Shown piece after piece: positions 50,255-58,785 of a stretch of DNA of 64,000 nt. Location: assembly GCF_042429435.1 (NCBI RefSeq), contig NZ_JBHMAF010000189.1; one strand, 5' to 3'. The position numbers and the translations under genes were made by a program. The notes under the pieces are model-generated. The model worked only from the letters and a program-made list of their open reading frames with translations, was not told the DNA's origin and did not search any database. Each line of letters opens with the position of its first letter. Within the stretch, counting starts at the first letter, position 1. This stretch comes from Ectobacillus funiculus. GTDB taxonomy: Bacteria; Bacillota; Bacilli; Bacillales; Bacillaceae_G.

Positions 50255-51532
50255 TTATCTTCCTTCATCTTCTGCAAGTAATTGATCAATTTCTTTCGCT
50301 GCCGCTGTTAGACCCTCTGCAACTCCAATATGTCCAGAAAACATCAGTCGAAAATAGTTGGTATACACTTGCTCTATCTCGTCCCATTTTGCCACTGGGG
50401 GACGCAAGAAAGCATTATTTATTCCATCGATATACGCCTGATAGTAGGGATAATCTCTAATAAATTTTTTAAAATCTATCTCCTTATTTATTGGAATTAA
50501 TCCTGACTTCAACATAAGTTCCTGAGGTTCTTTACTCACCATCCATTTCACAAATTGCCAAGCAGCTGATGGATGTTGTGATCCTTTCATAATCACGAGG
50601 TTTTCCCCTCCCAACACTGATCCTTGTCCATTTGTAACCGGGAACGGAGCAGAGACGGTCGTATTAACAATCTTTTTTACTTTCTCAGGCGATTGAATAC
50701 TATAAAACCAAGGCCCTTCATCAATCATAAAGCTGTCCCCATTTATGATCCCATTCCACCTATCTGTGTTAATAGTTAAACGCCCTTTTGTTGAAGTTGC
50801 GTTTTTATACAGTTTAAGTAGATTCTCCACTGCATGAATACTTTCTTGACTATTTAAATAGCCTGTTGCCTTTGTATAGGTACGATCCAGCAATTTTCCA
50901 CCGAATGCATAAAAGTAAGGCAAGCTTTCCCACGCATTAAGTCCTGCCATACTGATTGCAGCGTTATGATTCACGACAATATCCAATACCTCACCTATTG
51001 TGTCAGGCGGCTTCGTATAACCGGCTCTCTGAAGCAGTTCCTTATTGTAAATCGCAATCTTTGTATTCGTATCAAGTGGCAATCCATAGTATTTACCGTT
51101 AAAATAATTCGACTGTAATGGTCCATTTAATAAAGCTGACTTGATTTGATCAAAATCAGAAAAATCACTAATAGGGTAAAGCAGCCCTAACTTATTGAAG
51201 TATGGGAGCCATACGATATCCATTCGTACTACGTCAGGTGGTTCTTTGGCAGAAGCTCTTGCTACAAGTGCAGATTTTAGTTGTTTAGTGTAGGATTGAC
51301 GGACTGGCTTCACATCAATCATTGGATATTCTTTTTCAAACAAAGGAATAATCTCGTTTTCAAATATTCTTGTTTCCTCTTCACTGTATGTGTGCCAAAC
51401 AACAATCTCTTGCTTTTCTTGTAGAGGAACTTGGATATTATCATGTTTATCTAAAATAGACTGATTATTACAAGCTGCAGTAAAAACAATACCGATTAAG
51501 CTAATAATCAGTAGCCATCTGTTCACCATCAT
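50255..51532 (-). CDS. ABC-type sugar-binding lipoprotein (family 1)
   Basis: This 425-residue exported lipoprotein has signal peptide MMVNRWLLIISLIGIVFTAAC with the lipobox cysteine at about residue 21. The solute-binding protein family 1 pattern follows: VVWHTYSEEE near residue 50, PDVVRMDIVWLPYF, and GLPLDTNTKIAIYNKELL. It lies directly downstream of the histidine kinase and response regulator genes, not next to permease genes. It may therefore be a sensing component or supply the permeases encoded elsewhere in the locus. The ATG at 51532 is preferred, since AGAGG lies six bases before it, over an upstream ATG at 51565. It is the last gene of this operon. Confidence 0.85.
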   Translation of the reverse strand: MMVNRWLLIISLIGIVFTAACNNQSILDKHDNIQVPLQEKQEIVVWHTYSEEETRIFENEIIPLFEKEYPMIDVKPVRQSYTKQLKSALVARASAKEPPDVVRMDIVWLPYFNKLGLLYPISDFSDFDQIKSALLNGPLQSNYFNGKYYGLPLDTNTKIAIYNKELLQRAGYTKPPDTIGEVLDIVVNHNAAISMAGLNAWESLPYFYAFGGKLLDRTYTKATGYLNSQESIHAVENLLKLYKNATSTKGRLTINTDRWNGIINGDSFMIDEGPWFYSIQSPEKVKKIVNTTVSAPFPVTNGQGSVLGGENLVIMKGSQHPSAAWQFVKWMVSKEPQELMLKSGLIPINKEIDFKKFIRDYPYYQAYIDGINNAFLRPPVAKWDEIEQVYTNYFRLMFSGHIGVAEGLTAAAKEIDQLLAEDEGR

Positions 51533-51590
51533 CCAAGCCCTCTCTTCCGGTTTCCTTGTCTCCATGTTGAAGTTTGCTAATTCTTAGTGA

Positions 51591-53126
51591 TTAATTTCGC
51601 TGTGTAGTACGAAAATCAGCTGGTGATATGCCTGTTAACTTTTTAAATAACTTGCTAAAATATTTTACATCTTTAAACCCTGATTGATCAGCAACTTCAT
51701 ACACCTTTAAAGATGTGTTCCGCAACAATTCTTTTGCCTTTTTAATTCGGAGATCGATAACATAATCAATAAAATTTTGACCAATATGCCGCTTAAATAA
51801 CACACTAAAATAATTACGGCTCATATGAATATGGCCAGCCACCGTTTGCAGTGTGAGCTCTTCTGTATAATACTTATGAATATATTCCAATGCCTTTGTC
51901 ATAACTTGATTCTCCCCCTGGGAGAACGTTTGGTTTTTTGGAATTAGGTGATCGTATTCAGCAATTTGTTGAAAAAGGATTTGTTGTAGCTGTACAAGCG
52001 TTTCAGCTTTTTTTAGCTGCTCACATTTTTCAAATAACAACTCCCATTTTAATTGCTTGAGAAATAGATGACTTACTATTTCACAAGCCTCTTTTTTTAT
52101 TTCAGATGGTTCAAGTCGTCCTAGTTCCCATTCTTTACATCGGTTTTGTAAGAACGCTGTCAGCCTTCGTTCATCATAAGGCAATAAAAACTGATGAAAC
52201 TCATCTAGTCTTAAAGGGACTGCATTTTCTTTGGGAAATGATTTGTAACGAAAAATATGCTGGTATTCATGAAAAAAGTGTTGATTGCAAGCTACGCGGC
52301 TTTTTTCAACGCCTTCTTTCACAGCAGATACATCACTAATCACCTCATATCCGAAGGAAAAACTTAAATTTGTTTCTTGTTCAATTTCTGTTTTTAACGT
52401 TTCAAGTACTTTATAGGGCTCCGTATTTATCTGCATCAGAAACAGCATTTCAGTTTCGGCTACTGGAAAACAAATACCCTGATTAACATTTTCATAGAAG
52501 AGGTCCTGTACATCTTCTAAAATCATGGTTTGAAACAAGAAACCAAACTGCTCTTCTATCTCCTCCGCACGATTCAAACGCATTGTAATGATGAGTAAGG
52601 ACCCTTGCAGCCAAGCAAACTGCTCTTGGAAATTAATCGGTTCTAAGTCTTGTAAAATAACGCGCTTCATGATTTGTTCCAAGCTTTTCTGTTCCTTCAA
52701 AAAAGCTGCTTGCTTGATTAGCTGCAATTTCTCCTCTACGGTTTGCTCTGCTTCTATCAGCTTCACACATTTACGAATAAGTCCGCTAAATTCTTCCGGC
52801 TCTAAAGTCGGCTTTAGCACATAATCGACAGCACCCAGCTTCAAGCCCTCTCGTACATATTCAAAATCAGTATAACTGCTTACTAGAACTACCTTTAGAG
52901 TTGGAAATCGTTCTAACGCCTGTTTCGTTAGGGCAAGGCCATCCATGACCGGCATTTTAATATCAGTAATCAAAATATCGACCTTGTGCTGCTCCATTAC
53001 TTTGAGGGCTTCTTCTCCATTCCGAAAATCACCTAATAAGCAGAGCCCTTCTTGGTCCCAGTTCACAGAAGCTTTTAGCCCAAACCGAATAACTGGCTCA
53101 TCGTCTACAATTATTACGTTATACAC
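51591..53126 (-). CDS. Response regulator, YesN/AraC type
   Basis: This 511-residue protein has a receiver domain at about residues 1-125, with VIIVDDEPVIRFG and the phospho-accepting Asp in ILITDIKMPVMDG. A long linker of about 260 residues follows, then an AraC-type DNA-binding domain near 410-511 with LQTVAGHIHMSRNYFSVLFK and VYEVADQSGFKDVKYFSKLF. The start is GTG at 53126, eight bases after AGAGG, so it overlaps the kinase gene by eight bases. The regulator most likely controls sugar genes in this locus, for example through the motifs shared by the two control modules; that link is inferred. Confidence 0.9.
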   Translation of the reverse strand: MYNVIIVDDEPVIRFGLKASVNWDQEGLCLLGDFRNGEEALKVMEQHKVDILITDIKMPVMDGLALTKQALERFPTLKVVLVSSYTDFEYVREGLKLGAVDYVLKPTLEPEEFSGLIRKCVKLIEAEQTVEEKLQLIKQAAFLKEQKSLEQIMKRVILQDLEPINFQEQFAWLQGSLLIITMRLNRAEEIEEQFGFLFQTMILEDVQDLFYENVNQGICFPVAETEMLFLMQINTEPYKVLETLKTEIEQETNLSFSFGYEVISDVSAVKEGVEKSRVACNQHFFHEYQHIFRYKSFPKENAVPLRLDEFHQFLLPYDERRLTAFLQNRCKEWELGRLEPSEIKKEACEIVSHLFLKQLKWELLFEKCEQLKKAETLVQLQQILFQQIAEYDHLIPKNQTFSQGENQVMTKALEYIHKYYTEELTLQTVAGHIHMSRNYFSVLFKRHIGQNFIDYVIDLRIKKAKELLRNTSLKVYEVADQSGFKDVKYFSKLFKKLTGISPADFRTTQRN

Positions 53127-54912
53127 GATTCTCACCTCTATTCTTGTTAATTAAAACAATTGTAACTGTTGTTCCATTAGAATCGCTTTCGATGGTAACA
53201 CTTGATGCTGATGCAAAATAAAGTCTAACCGAGTCATATACATGCCTTAAACCAATTCCGATAAATGAATTCATCTTATCTGTCTTATGATTCAGTTGGT
53301 TTAATATATCCTGTTTAAATCCGACTCCATTATCCTGAATTTCAATTTTTACACCATCTTCTACATGGCTGCCCTTAATACAAAGCGTTCCCTCTGTTCC
53401 TTTTGGGACTAGGCCATGAAACACTGCATTTTCAACAATTGGCTGCAGCAGCATCCGAGGAATGAAAAAGTCTTCTACTGCAGTTTCAAGCTCTAGTTCT
53501 AAATGAAACGTTTGGTCATACCGAATTTGCAAAATAGCTAGAAACTTTTCAATAATATCTAATTCTTCCTTGACCGTAATGAATGTTCCTGTTTTCCCCA
53601 TGCTTGCTTCTAATAACCGAATTAATGCCGATAACGCAGTATTAGCCCGATCGGTTTGTTTGAAATTCACTAACCAGCGAATTGTACTTAATGTATTAAA
53701 AAGGAAATGCGGATTAATACGATGTTTAACCGCGCGCAATTCAGCCTCTGTCTTTTGACTTTGTTCTTCTTTTACTTGCTCCATGAGCTGCTCGATTTGA
53801 TGAATCATTTGATTAAATTGCCTGCTCATTAAACCGATCTCATCATTGGAATGAATATGAGTTTGGACTTGGAAGTTTCCTTGTCCAACAAGTCTCATCT
53901 GCTCGGTTAATACCTTTATCGGTTTTGTCACTCTATTTACTGCGAATACTCCTATTACAATCGCTACCATGGTAAATACAATGGATGCAAAAATTGTAAT
54001 ACGTTGAATGTTTGTTAATTTACCAGTAATTTCTTTGATAGGAACAGTTCCAATAAGTGTCCATCCGTTCACAAGGGGCTGCTTCACCCCATAATAGGTA
54101 GTATTTTTTTCCTGAAATTCAAACTCATAGGCAGTATCATCGACAATATGCTTATATAAGTCATGGTTTTCAACGGTTTTATTAATATGTTCCATATTGG
54201 CATCAATCATGATTTGTCCATGTTTATTTACAACGAAAAAGTGCCCTGTTTTTCCAAGCTTCAATTGGTCAATTTTGTTTAAAATCGATTTTCCATCTAA
54301 GAGCACTTGTATATAAGCAATATTTTTCATATTACTGAAATCTTTCATCACACGTGTCACTGGAAGAACAATTTCTGTATTCTCACCGGCTCCACTAAAA
54401 AGATCATATTGTAATCCTTGCCAAGCTAACGCACCGTCTGCTTGTACCGCTCTCTGTATCCAATTCTGTTCTTGCAGGTTGTACCTTGCCAATTTCACGG
54501 GGGAAAACGTCCCGCTTCCCCAGCTTGTTCCTCCATCTTTTAATACATATATAACCCGAACAAATGAACTTGAATAAATTTGTGAATTTAAAAAGGAAGT
54601 CATTTCTTCATTATTTTTATCTTTTACAGTTGAAGAAATCCCATCCTCATTGTCCACTTTTACGATTCCTTGCAGTTTTTCATTACTGTAAATAAGGTCC
54701 GACATGTCATTGCCCACAGAGAAAATAAATGAAAGGGAATCCGCTGCTTGGCGAGCGATTTGTATCGAAGACTCTCGAACGTTTTCTTTAATGATGTTAG
54801 AGGATGAAATAAAAAAGAAAACACTGATAAGGGTTGTGGGAATCAGGATACCGATAAAAATAGCGATGACAACCTTAGTAGAAAATCGATTTTGCAACAA
54901 TCTTTTAGACAT
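53119..54912 (-). CDS. Sensor histidine kinase, YesM/LytS type
   Basis: This 597-residue membrane sensor has one helix near residues 15-40, an extracellular Cache-like domain of about 250 residues, a second helix near 300-320 and a HAMP linker. The catalytic core has the His in KHRINPHFLFNTLSTIRWL near 397-415 and the ATP-binding domain with NAVFHGL and DNGVGF. The His-kinase_YesM class pairs with YesN regulators. It is preceded by an anchored sugar-binding protein and followed by its regulator with an eight-base overlap, which is the arrangement of sugar-sensing three-part systems in Firmicutes. Confidence 0.9.
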   Translation of the reverse strand: MSKRLLQNRFSTKVVIAIFIGILIPTTLISVFFFISSSNIIKENVRESSIQIARQAADSLSFIFSVGNDMSDLIYSNEKLQGIVKVDNEDGISSTVKDKNNEEMTSFLNSQIYSSSFVRVIYVLKDGGTSWGSGTFSPVKLARYNLQEQNWIQRAVQADGALAWQGLQYDLFSGAGENTEIVLPVTRVMKDFSNMKNIAYIQVLLDGKSILNKIDQLKLGKTGHFFVVNKHGQIMIDANMEHINKTVENHDLYKHIVDDTAYEFEFQEKNTTYYGVKQPLVNGWTLIGTVPIKEITGKLTNIQRITIFASIVFTMVAIVIGVFAVNRVTKPIKVLTEQMRLVGQGNFQVQTHIHSNDEIGLMSRQFNQMIHQIEQLMEQVKEEQSQKTEAELRAVKHRINPHFLFNTLSTIRWLVNFKQTDRANTALSALIRLLEASMGKTGTFITVKEELDIIEKFLAILQIRYDQTFHLELELETAVEDFFIPRMLLQPIVENAVFHGLVPKGTEGTLCIKGSHVEDGVKIEIQDNGVGFKQDILNQLNHKTDKMNSFIGIGLRHVYDSVRLYFASASSVTIESDSNGTTVTIVLINKNRGENRV

Positions 54913-55013
54913 CTTTTGATCCTTTCTTTAGCTACAATCACTGTTTTCCATATTACTCCAGACCCTCAATTCATTCAAGTGTTCTAAAGCTCTGCATAGT
55001 TAATGGCGAGACT

Positions 55014-55970
55014 TCACTTCAACAATTCTTTCAGAAAATCCAGTTTCTGCCTCACATTATCATTGGTGATAAGATCTACACCAGTATTAATATTTTTTCT
55101 AACTTCCTCTCCCTTTATCACTTTCAATGCAGTTTCAACACTTATATACCCCATATCATAAGGATTTTGTGCTACTGTACCAGTTAATGTCCCATCTTCA
55201 ATTGATTCAACCATTTTGATAATTCCATCTGCTCCGATGACGGGTATTTTATTCCCTTGCTTCTTAATCACATCTAAAGCACTTAGTGCCATAATGTCAG
55301 TTGTAGCAAAGACGCCTTTCACATCAGGATGATTCTCTAAAATCGTTGTCATAGCTTTTCTAGCCGGCAAAGCCTCGTTTGGCAAATCTATTTTTTGGGC
55401 TACAATTTTGATTCCTGCATCTTCTAAGCTAGATGTAGCTCCCTTTATCCGTTCACCTGAAACTGGACTGATGACATCTCCGGCAATAAGGGCCACTTTA
55501 GCTCCAGGCTGCAACGCTGAAGCTAATAGTTCCCCTGCTTTTCTTCCTAATTCAAAGTTATCGGTACCAATATAAGCAGTCTTATGTTTAAGGGGAATAT
55601 CTGTATCTACCAGTAATACCGGAATCTGATGCTCGATAAATTTTTGTAAGATTGACTTGACCGCAGATGATTGTAATGGAGAAACAACTAATACATCTGG
55701 ATGTTCTTTAAGAACATTTTTTAACACATACTCTTGCACATCTTTTTTTGATTTAAAACTGGGTGCGACAACTTTACCATCTATATCAAACTCTCGAAAC
55801 CCCTTTTCTGCTCCTGCCTTCACAATATTCCAATACTGCGAATCTAAATCTTGTAAAACAACGGCTACTTTAGGCCTATTGTCTGTTCCATAGAACTTGA
55901 CTATACATCCTATTACAGCGACTAGAAACAACAAGATAATCAATAGGATACGCAATTTCTTTTTCATCAT
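55014..55970 (-). CDS. Membrane-anchored periplasmic-type sugar-binding sensor
   Basis: This 318-residue protein has an N-terminal hydrophobic anchor (residues 5-22, with VIGC as possible lipobox). It is followed by a type I (RbsB/XylF-like) sugar-binding fold: PKVAVVLQDLDSQYWNIVKA near 33-52, IPVLLVDTDIP, and VKGVFATTDIMALSALDVIKK near 218-238 (in part). No transporter genes match this type in the operon, but the kinase and regulator follow directly. This is the architecture of systems such as XylFII-LytS-YesN, where the binding protein presents the sugar to the kinase. The ligand is probably an isomalto-oligosaccharide or glucose oligomer, by context. Confidence 0.82.
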   Translation of the reverse strand: MMKKKLRILLIILLFLVAVIGCIVKFYGTDNRPKVAVVLQDLDSQYWNIVKAGAEKGFREFDIDGKVVAPSFKSKKDVQEYVLKNVLKEHPDVLVVSPLQSSAVKSILQKFIEHQIPVLLVDTDIPLKHKTAYIGTDNFELGRKAGELLASALQPGAKVALIAGDVISPVSGERIKGATSSLEDAGIKIVAQKIDLPNEALPARKAMTTILENHPDVKGVFATTDIMALSALDVIKKQGNKIPVIGADGIIKMVESIEDGTLTGTVAQNPYDMGYISVETALKVIKGEEVRKNINTGVDLITNDNVRQKLDFLKELLK

Positions 55971-56042
55971 TTATCTCCCTCCTAGTGGGGGGCAGCAAAG
56001 CTTTACAATTCTACACCGTTATACCTGTAAGGTAGACAGTAC

Positions 56043-56106
56043 CAAAAAACTATGTAGTCATCGAGATCTAATATTCTATTGAAGCTCGGTGACTGCATAG
56101 TTTTTG
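56043..56106 (-). terminator. Terminator after the yesL-like gene
   Basis: AAAAACTATG(C/T)AGTCA-type arms at 56043-56065 and 56085-56105 pair over about 20 bases around a loop of about 20 bases, with TTTTTT at the minus-strand exit. It separates the transporter operon from the sensor-kinase-regulator operon. Confidence 0.85.
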
Positions 56107-56138
56107 ATGCATTTTCCATTAAGCTAGTTGATTCTAAC

Positions 56139-56843
56139 TTAATGATTTGCATTAAGGTTATGAACTGGTTGTCTTTTTTTGATTTCAGCGCCCATACTCT
56201 TTTGATAAAAATAGGTCACAATGAGGACCGCCAATCCTGGGAAAATAAAGATTAGTAAAGGCGGAAATGCCGCCCATAAGATATAAGTTGTGATCATAAG
56301 CGTCAAAATCACGAGGATGGCATTCAAAGGATGCATTAATAATAGAAATATCGTATTGACCAGGTACGCCTGCAAAGGCAATTCTTGATCTACGAGAAAA
56401 CTATAGACAAACAAAAAGAAAAACGGTGTGACGATGAGCAATGTATAAAAGACTATCATTAATAGTAAAGACATCCCTGCATAATACTGTAGTGCAAGGT
56501 AAAAAACAACTGCCATCATAGCATTGAGACAGCCCAAGATCATGCTTTTCCTATACTCTCTTTTATAAGACTTCCAGAATACTTGAAGAAATGGGAAAGC
56601 GTCGTCATCCTTCATATGCCTTCTTGCAATTGCTAAGGTAGCTACCGTTGCCGGAATTGCAACAAACGGTAATAGGACCATCCCAATGATGAATATCGTG
56701 TGTACGCTACCTACATCTGGCGCTGCCAACAGATTCATGCCTAAGAAAGCATAGGGCACATTAAACAGCCACCAAATCCCTGTCAATTTTAGAATTATAT
56801 AGAGCCGCTTAGTCAAATGATCACTAAATGTAAACCAGTTCAT
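56139..56843 (-). CDS. YesL-family membrane protein (DUF624)
   Basis: This 234-residue membrane protein has about five helices. It begins MNWFTFSDHLTKRLYIILKL and carries the DUF624 pattern YKREYRKSMILGCLNA near residues 90-105. YesL proteins are often encoded with ABC sugar transporters and YesMN two-component systems in bacilli. Their role is not known, but association with oligosaccharide uptake is frequent. It lies 34 bases after the permease gene and is the last gene of the glucosidase-transporter operon. Confidence 0.85.
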   Translation of the reverse strand: MNWFTFSDHLTKRLYIILKLTGIWWLFNVPYAFLGMNLLAAPDVGSVHTIFIIGMVLLPFVAIPATVATLAIARRHMKDDDAFPFLQVFWKSYKREYRKSMILGCLNAMMAVVFYLALQYYAGMSLLLMIVFYTLLIVTPFFFLFVYSFLVDQELPLQAYLVNTIFLLLMHPLNAILVILTLMITTYILWAAFPPLLIFIFPGLAVLIVTYFYQKSMGAEIKKRQPVHNLNANH

Positions 56844-56877
56844 GTTGTATTTCCCCTTAATAAAATAGTCCTCGTCC

Positions 56878-57810
56878 CTATTCTTTAACAGATCCGATTA
56901 CTAACCCGCTTGTAAAATATTTTTGTAAAAACGGATAGATTAATAGCACTGGAATAGTAGAGACTACAATCTTAGCTGCATTCAATGTTTGATTTGAAAT
57001 GGAAGCCACTGCTTTTAATTGGGACACATCTGTAATTTTAGTAACGTCAATGTTCAATTGTTGAATATACGTTTGCAGCGGATAGTTAGCGGCTTTGTTT
57101 ATATAAAGCAAACCGCTAAAATAATCATTCCAATGCCCTACAATGGCAAACAGTGAAATGGTTGCCAATGCCGGAAGTGAAATCGGCAGATAAACCTTGA
57201 GCAAAACATTTAATTTTGTCGCCCCATCCATAATAGCAGCTTCTTCCAACGAACTTGGAATACTCTTGAAAAAGTTCATTAACAAAATCACATTAAAGAT
57301 TGGTACTGCTCCTGGTAAAATAAGCGCCCAGATAGTATCAAGCAAGCCTAAGTTCTTCACGACTAAGAACGTGGGAATCATCCCACCAGAAAAGAGCATT
57401 GCAAAAATCAAAAGATTCATATAAATATTGCGTGCGCCAAATTCCCGTTTATGTTTAGACAATGGATAAGCCATTAGAATGGTTAACCCCATGTTCAAAG
57501 CGGTCCCTAACACAACTCTTTCCACAGAAACCAGAAATGAACGCCAAAACTGTGCATCTCCTAACAACACCGCATAAGCATTTACATTAAAATTAACGGG
57601 CAGCAATCCAACCTCATTCGCTTGAGCCGCAACTCTATCACTAAAAGAGATAGACACCATATTAAGTAACGGCAACACACATAGGATTGTCATTAGCAAT
57701 ATTACAGCCCAGATACATACATCAGCAAACCGGCTCCCAAATGATTTTGGTTTCCTCGAACTTCTCTCCCATGCAATAGCAAACGGGCTTCTAACTATTT
57801 TTGATTTCAT
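56878..57810 (-). CDS. Carbohydrate ABC transporter permease (LplC-like)
   Basis: This 310-residue protein has six membrane helices and the MalG/LplC-type EAA loop EEAAIMDGATKLNVLLKVYLP near residues 187-207 (in part). With the LplB-like permease it forms the channel through which the oligosaccharide is imported, using a shared ATPase such as MsmX that is not encoded here. It begins with a basic N-terminal segment typical of this subfamily. It is the third transporter gene, 15 bases downstream of its partner. Confidence 0.92.
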   Translation of the reverse strand: MKSKIVRSPFAIAWERSSRKPKSFGSRFADVCIWAVILLMTILCVLPLLNMVSISFSDRVAAQANEVGLLPVNFNVNAYAVLLGDAQFWRSFLVSVERVVLGTALNMGLTILMAYPLSKHKREFGARNIYMNLLIFAMLFSGGMIPTFLVVKNLGLLDTIWALILPGAVPIFNVILLMNFFKSIPSSLEEAAIMDGATKLNVLLKVYLPISLPALATISLFAIVGHWNDYFSGLLYINKAANYPLQTYIQQLNIDVTKITDVSQLKAVASISNQTLNAAKIVVSTIPVLLIYPFLQKYFTSGLVIGSVKE

Positions 57811-57825
57811 CGACTTTCTCTCCTT

Positions 57826-58716
57826 TTAAAAGATCCGCATGTTTGCAAGTTTCTTAGATAATTCGTTAGCTGATAAAATCAGTACACAACTTACTACGGA
57901 TTTCAATAAGCCAATTGCCGTTGCAAAACTATACTGTTGTCCGATCAGACCTACACGATACACATACGTATCAATCACATCCGCAGTCTCATACACAATT
58001 GGGTTATATAAAGCAAAGATTTGATCAAAACCAGCATTCAAAATATTCCCCAAATTAAGTGCTGAAATCAGCATAATGGTTGGCAAAATCCCAGGTAAAG
58101 TAACATGCAGCAATTTCTTAAAGCGATTCGCGCCATCGATTGAAGCTGCTTCATACAGTCCAGGATCAATCCCTGTTAATGCGGCTAAGTACACGATAGC
58201 GCCGTATCCAAAACCTTTCCAAACATCTGTTGCTACAATGATTTCTCTAAACCACTCATTGTTCCCTAAGAATAAAATTGGATCATATCCTAGTCCCTGC
58301 AAGAAATTATTTACTGGTCCATGATAGTCAAATACGTTAATAAATACCGCTGCCAAGACTGCCCAAGATAAAAAATTAGGCAAGTAGACGATGGTTTGGA
58401 TGGATTTTTTAGCCCATTTCAGCCTAATTTCATTTAATAATAAAGCAAAGATAATAGGCACGATCGTTCCCGCAATAATCTTACCCACCGCAATAACAAC
58501 TGTATTTCTTAGTATCTTCATACTATCCGGGATTTCTAGCATGTATTTAAAGTTTTCCAGGCCAACCCATTCAGAGCCTAACATACCTTTAGCAGGGACG
58601 TAATCCTGGAACGCCATGACAAGACCACCCATTGGTATAAAACTGAAAATAATTAAAAAAATCATGCCCGGTGCCATCATTAGATGGTACTCCAGCTGCC
58701 CTCCACGTTTTTTCAT
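57826..58716 (-). CDS. Carbohydrate ABC transporter permease (LplB-like)
   Basis: This 296-residue protein has six helices and the EAA loop LYEAASIDGANRFKKLLHVTLP at about residues 181-202 (in part). LplB-type permeases pair with LplC-type permeases and large binding lipoproteins. The first helix region begins LMMAPGMIFLIIFSFIPMGG. It lies after the lplA-like gene with a hairpin between, the usual arrangement for producing more of the binding protein than the membrane proteins. Confidence 0.92.
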   Translation of the reverse strand: MKKRGGQLEYHLMMAPGMIFLIIFSFIPMGGLVMAFQDYVPAKGMLGSEWVGLENFKYMLEIPDSMKILRNTVVIAVGKIIAGTIVPIIFALLLNEIRLKWAKKSIQTIVYLPNFLSWAVLAAVFINVFDYHGPVNNFLQGLGYDPILFLGNNEWFREIIVATDVWKGFGYGAIVYLAALTGIDPGLYEAASIDGANRFKKLLHVTLPGILPTIMLISALNLGNILNAGFDQIFALYNPIVYETADVIDTYVYRVGLIGQQYSFATAIGLLKSVVSCVLILSANELSKKLANMRIF

Positions 58717-58751
58717 TTCACCCTCTACCTTCTTTCAGAAGTAAATTTTAC

Positions 58752-58780
58752 AAGGGTACAAACTAACATTTGTACCCTTT
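58752..58780 (-). terminator. Hairpin between the binding-protein and permease genes
   Basis: AAGGGTACAAA (58752-58762) and TTTGTACCCTT (58769-58779) pair perfectly over 11 bases, with a six-base loop, directly after the lplA-like stop codon. It probably weakens or processes the transcript so that more binding protein is made. No uridine run follows on the minus strand. Confidence 0.75.
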
Positions 58781-58785
58781 AGTCG

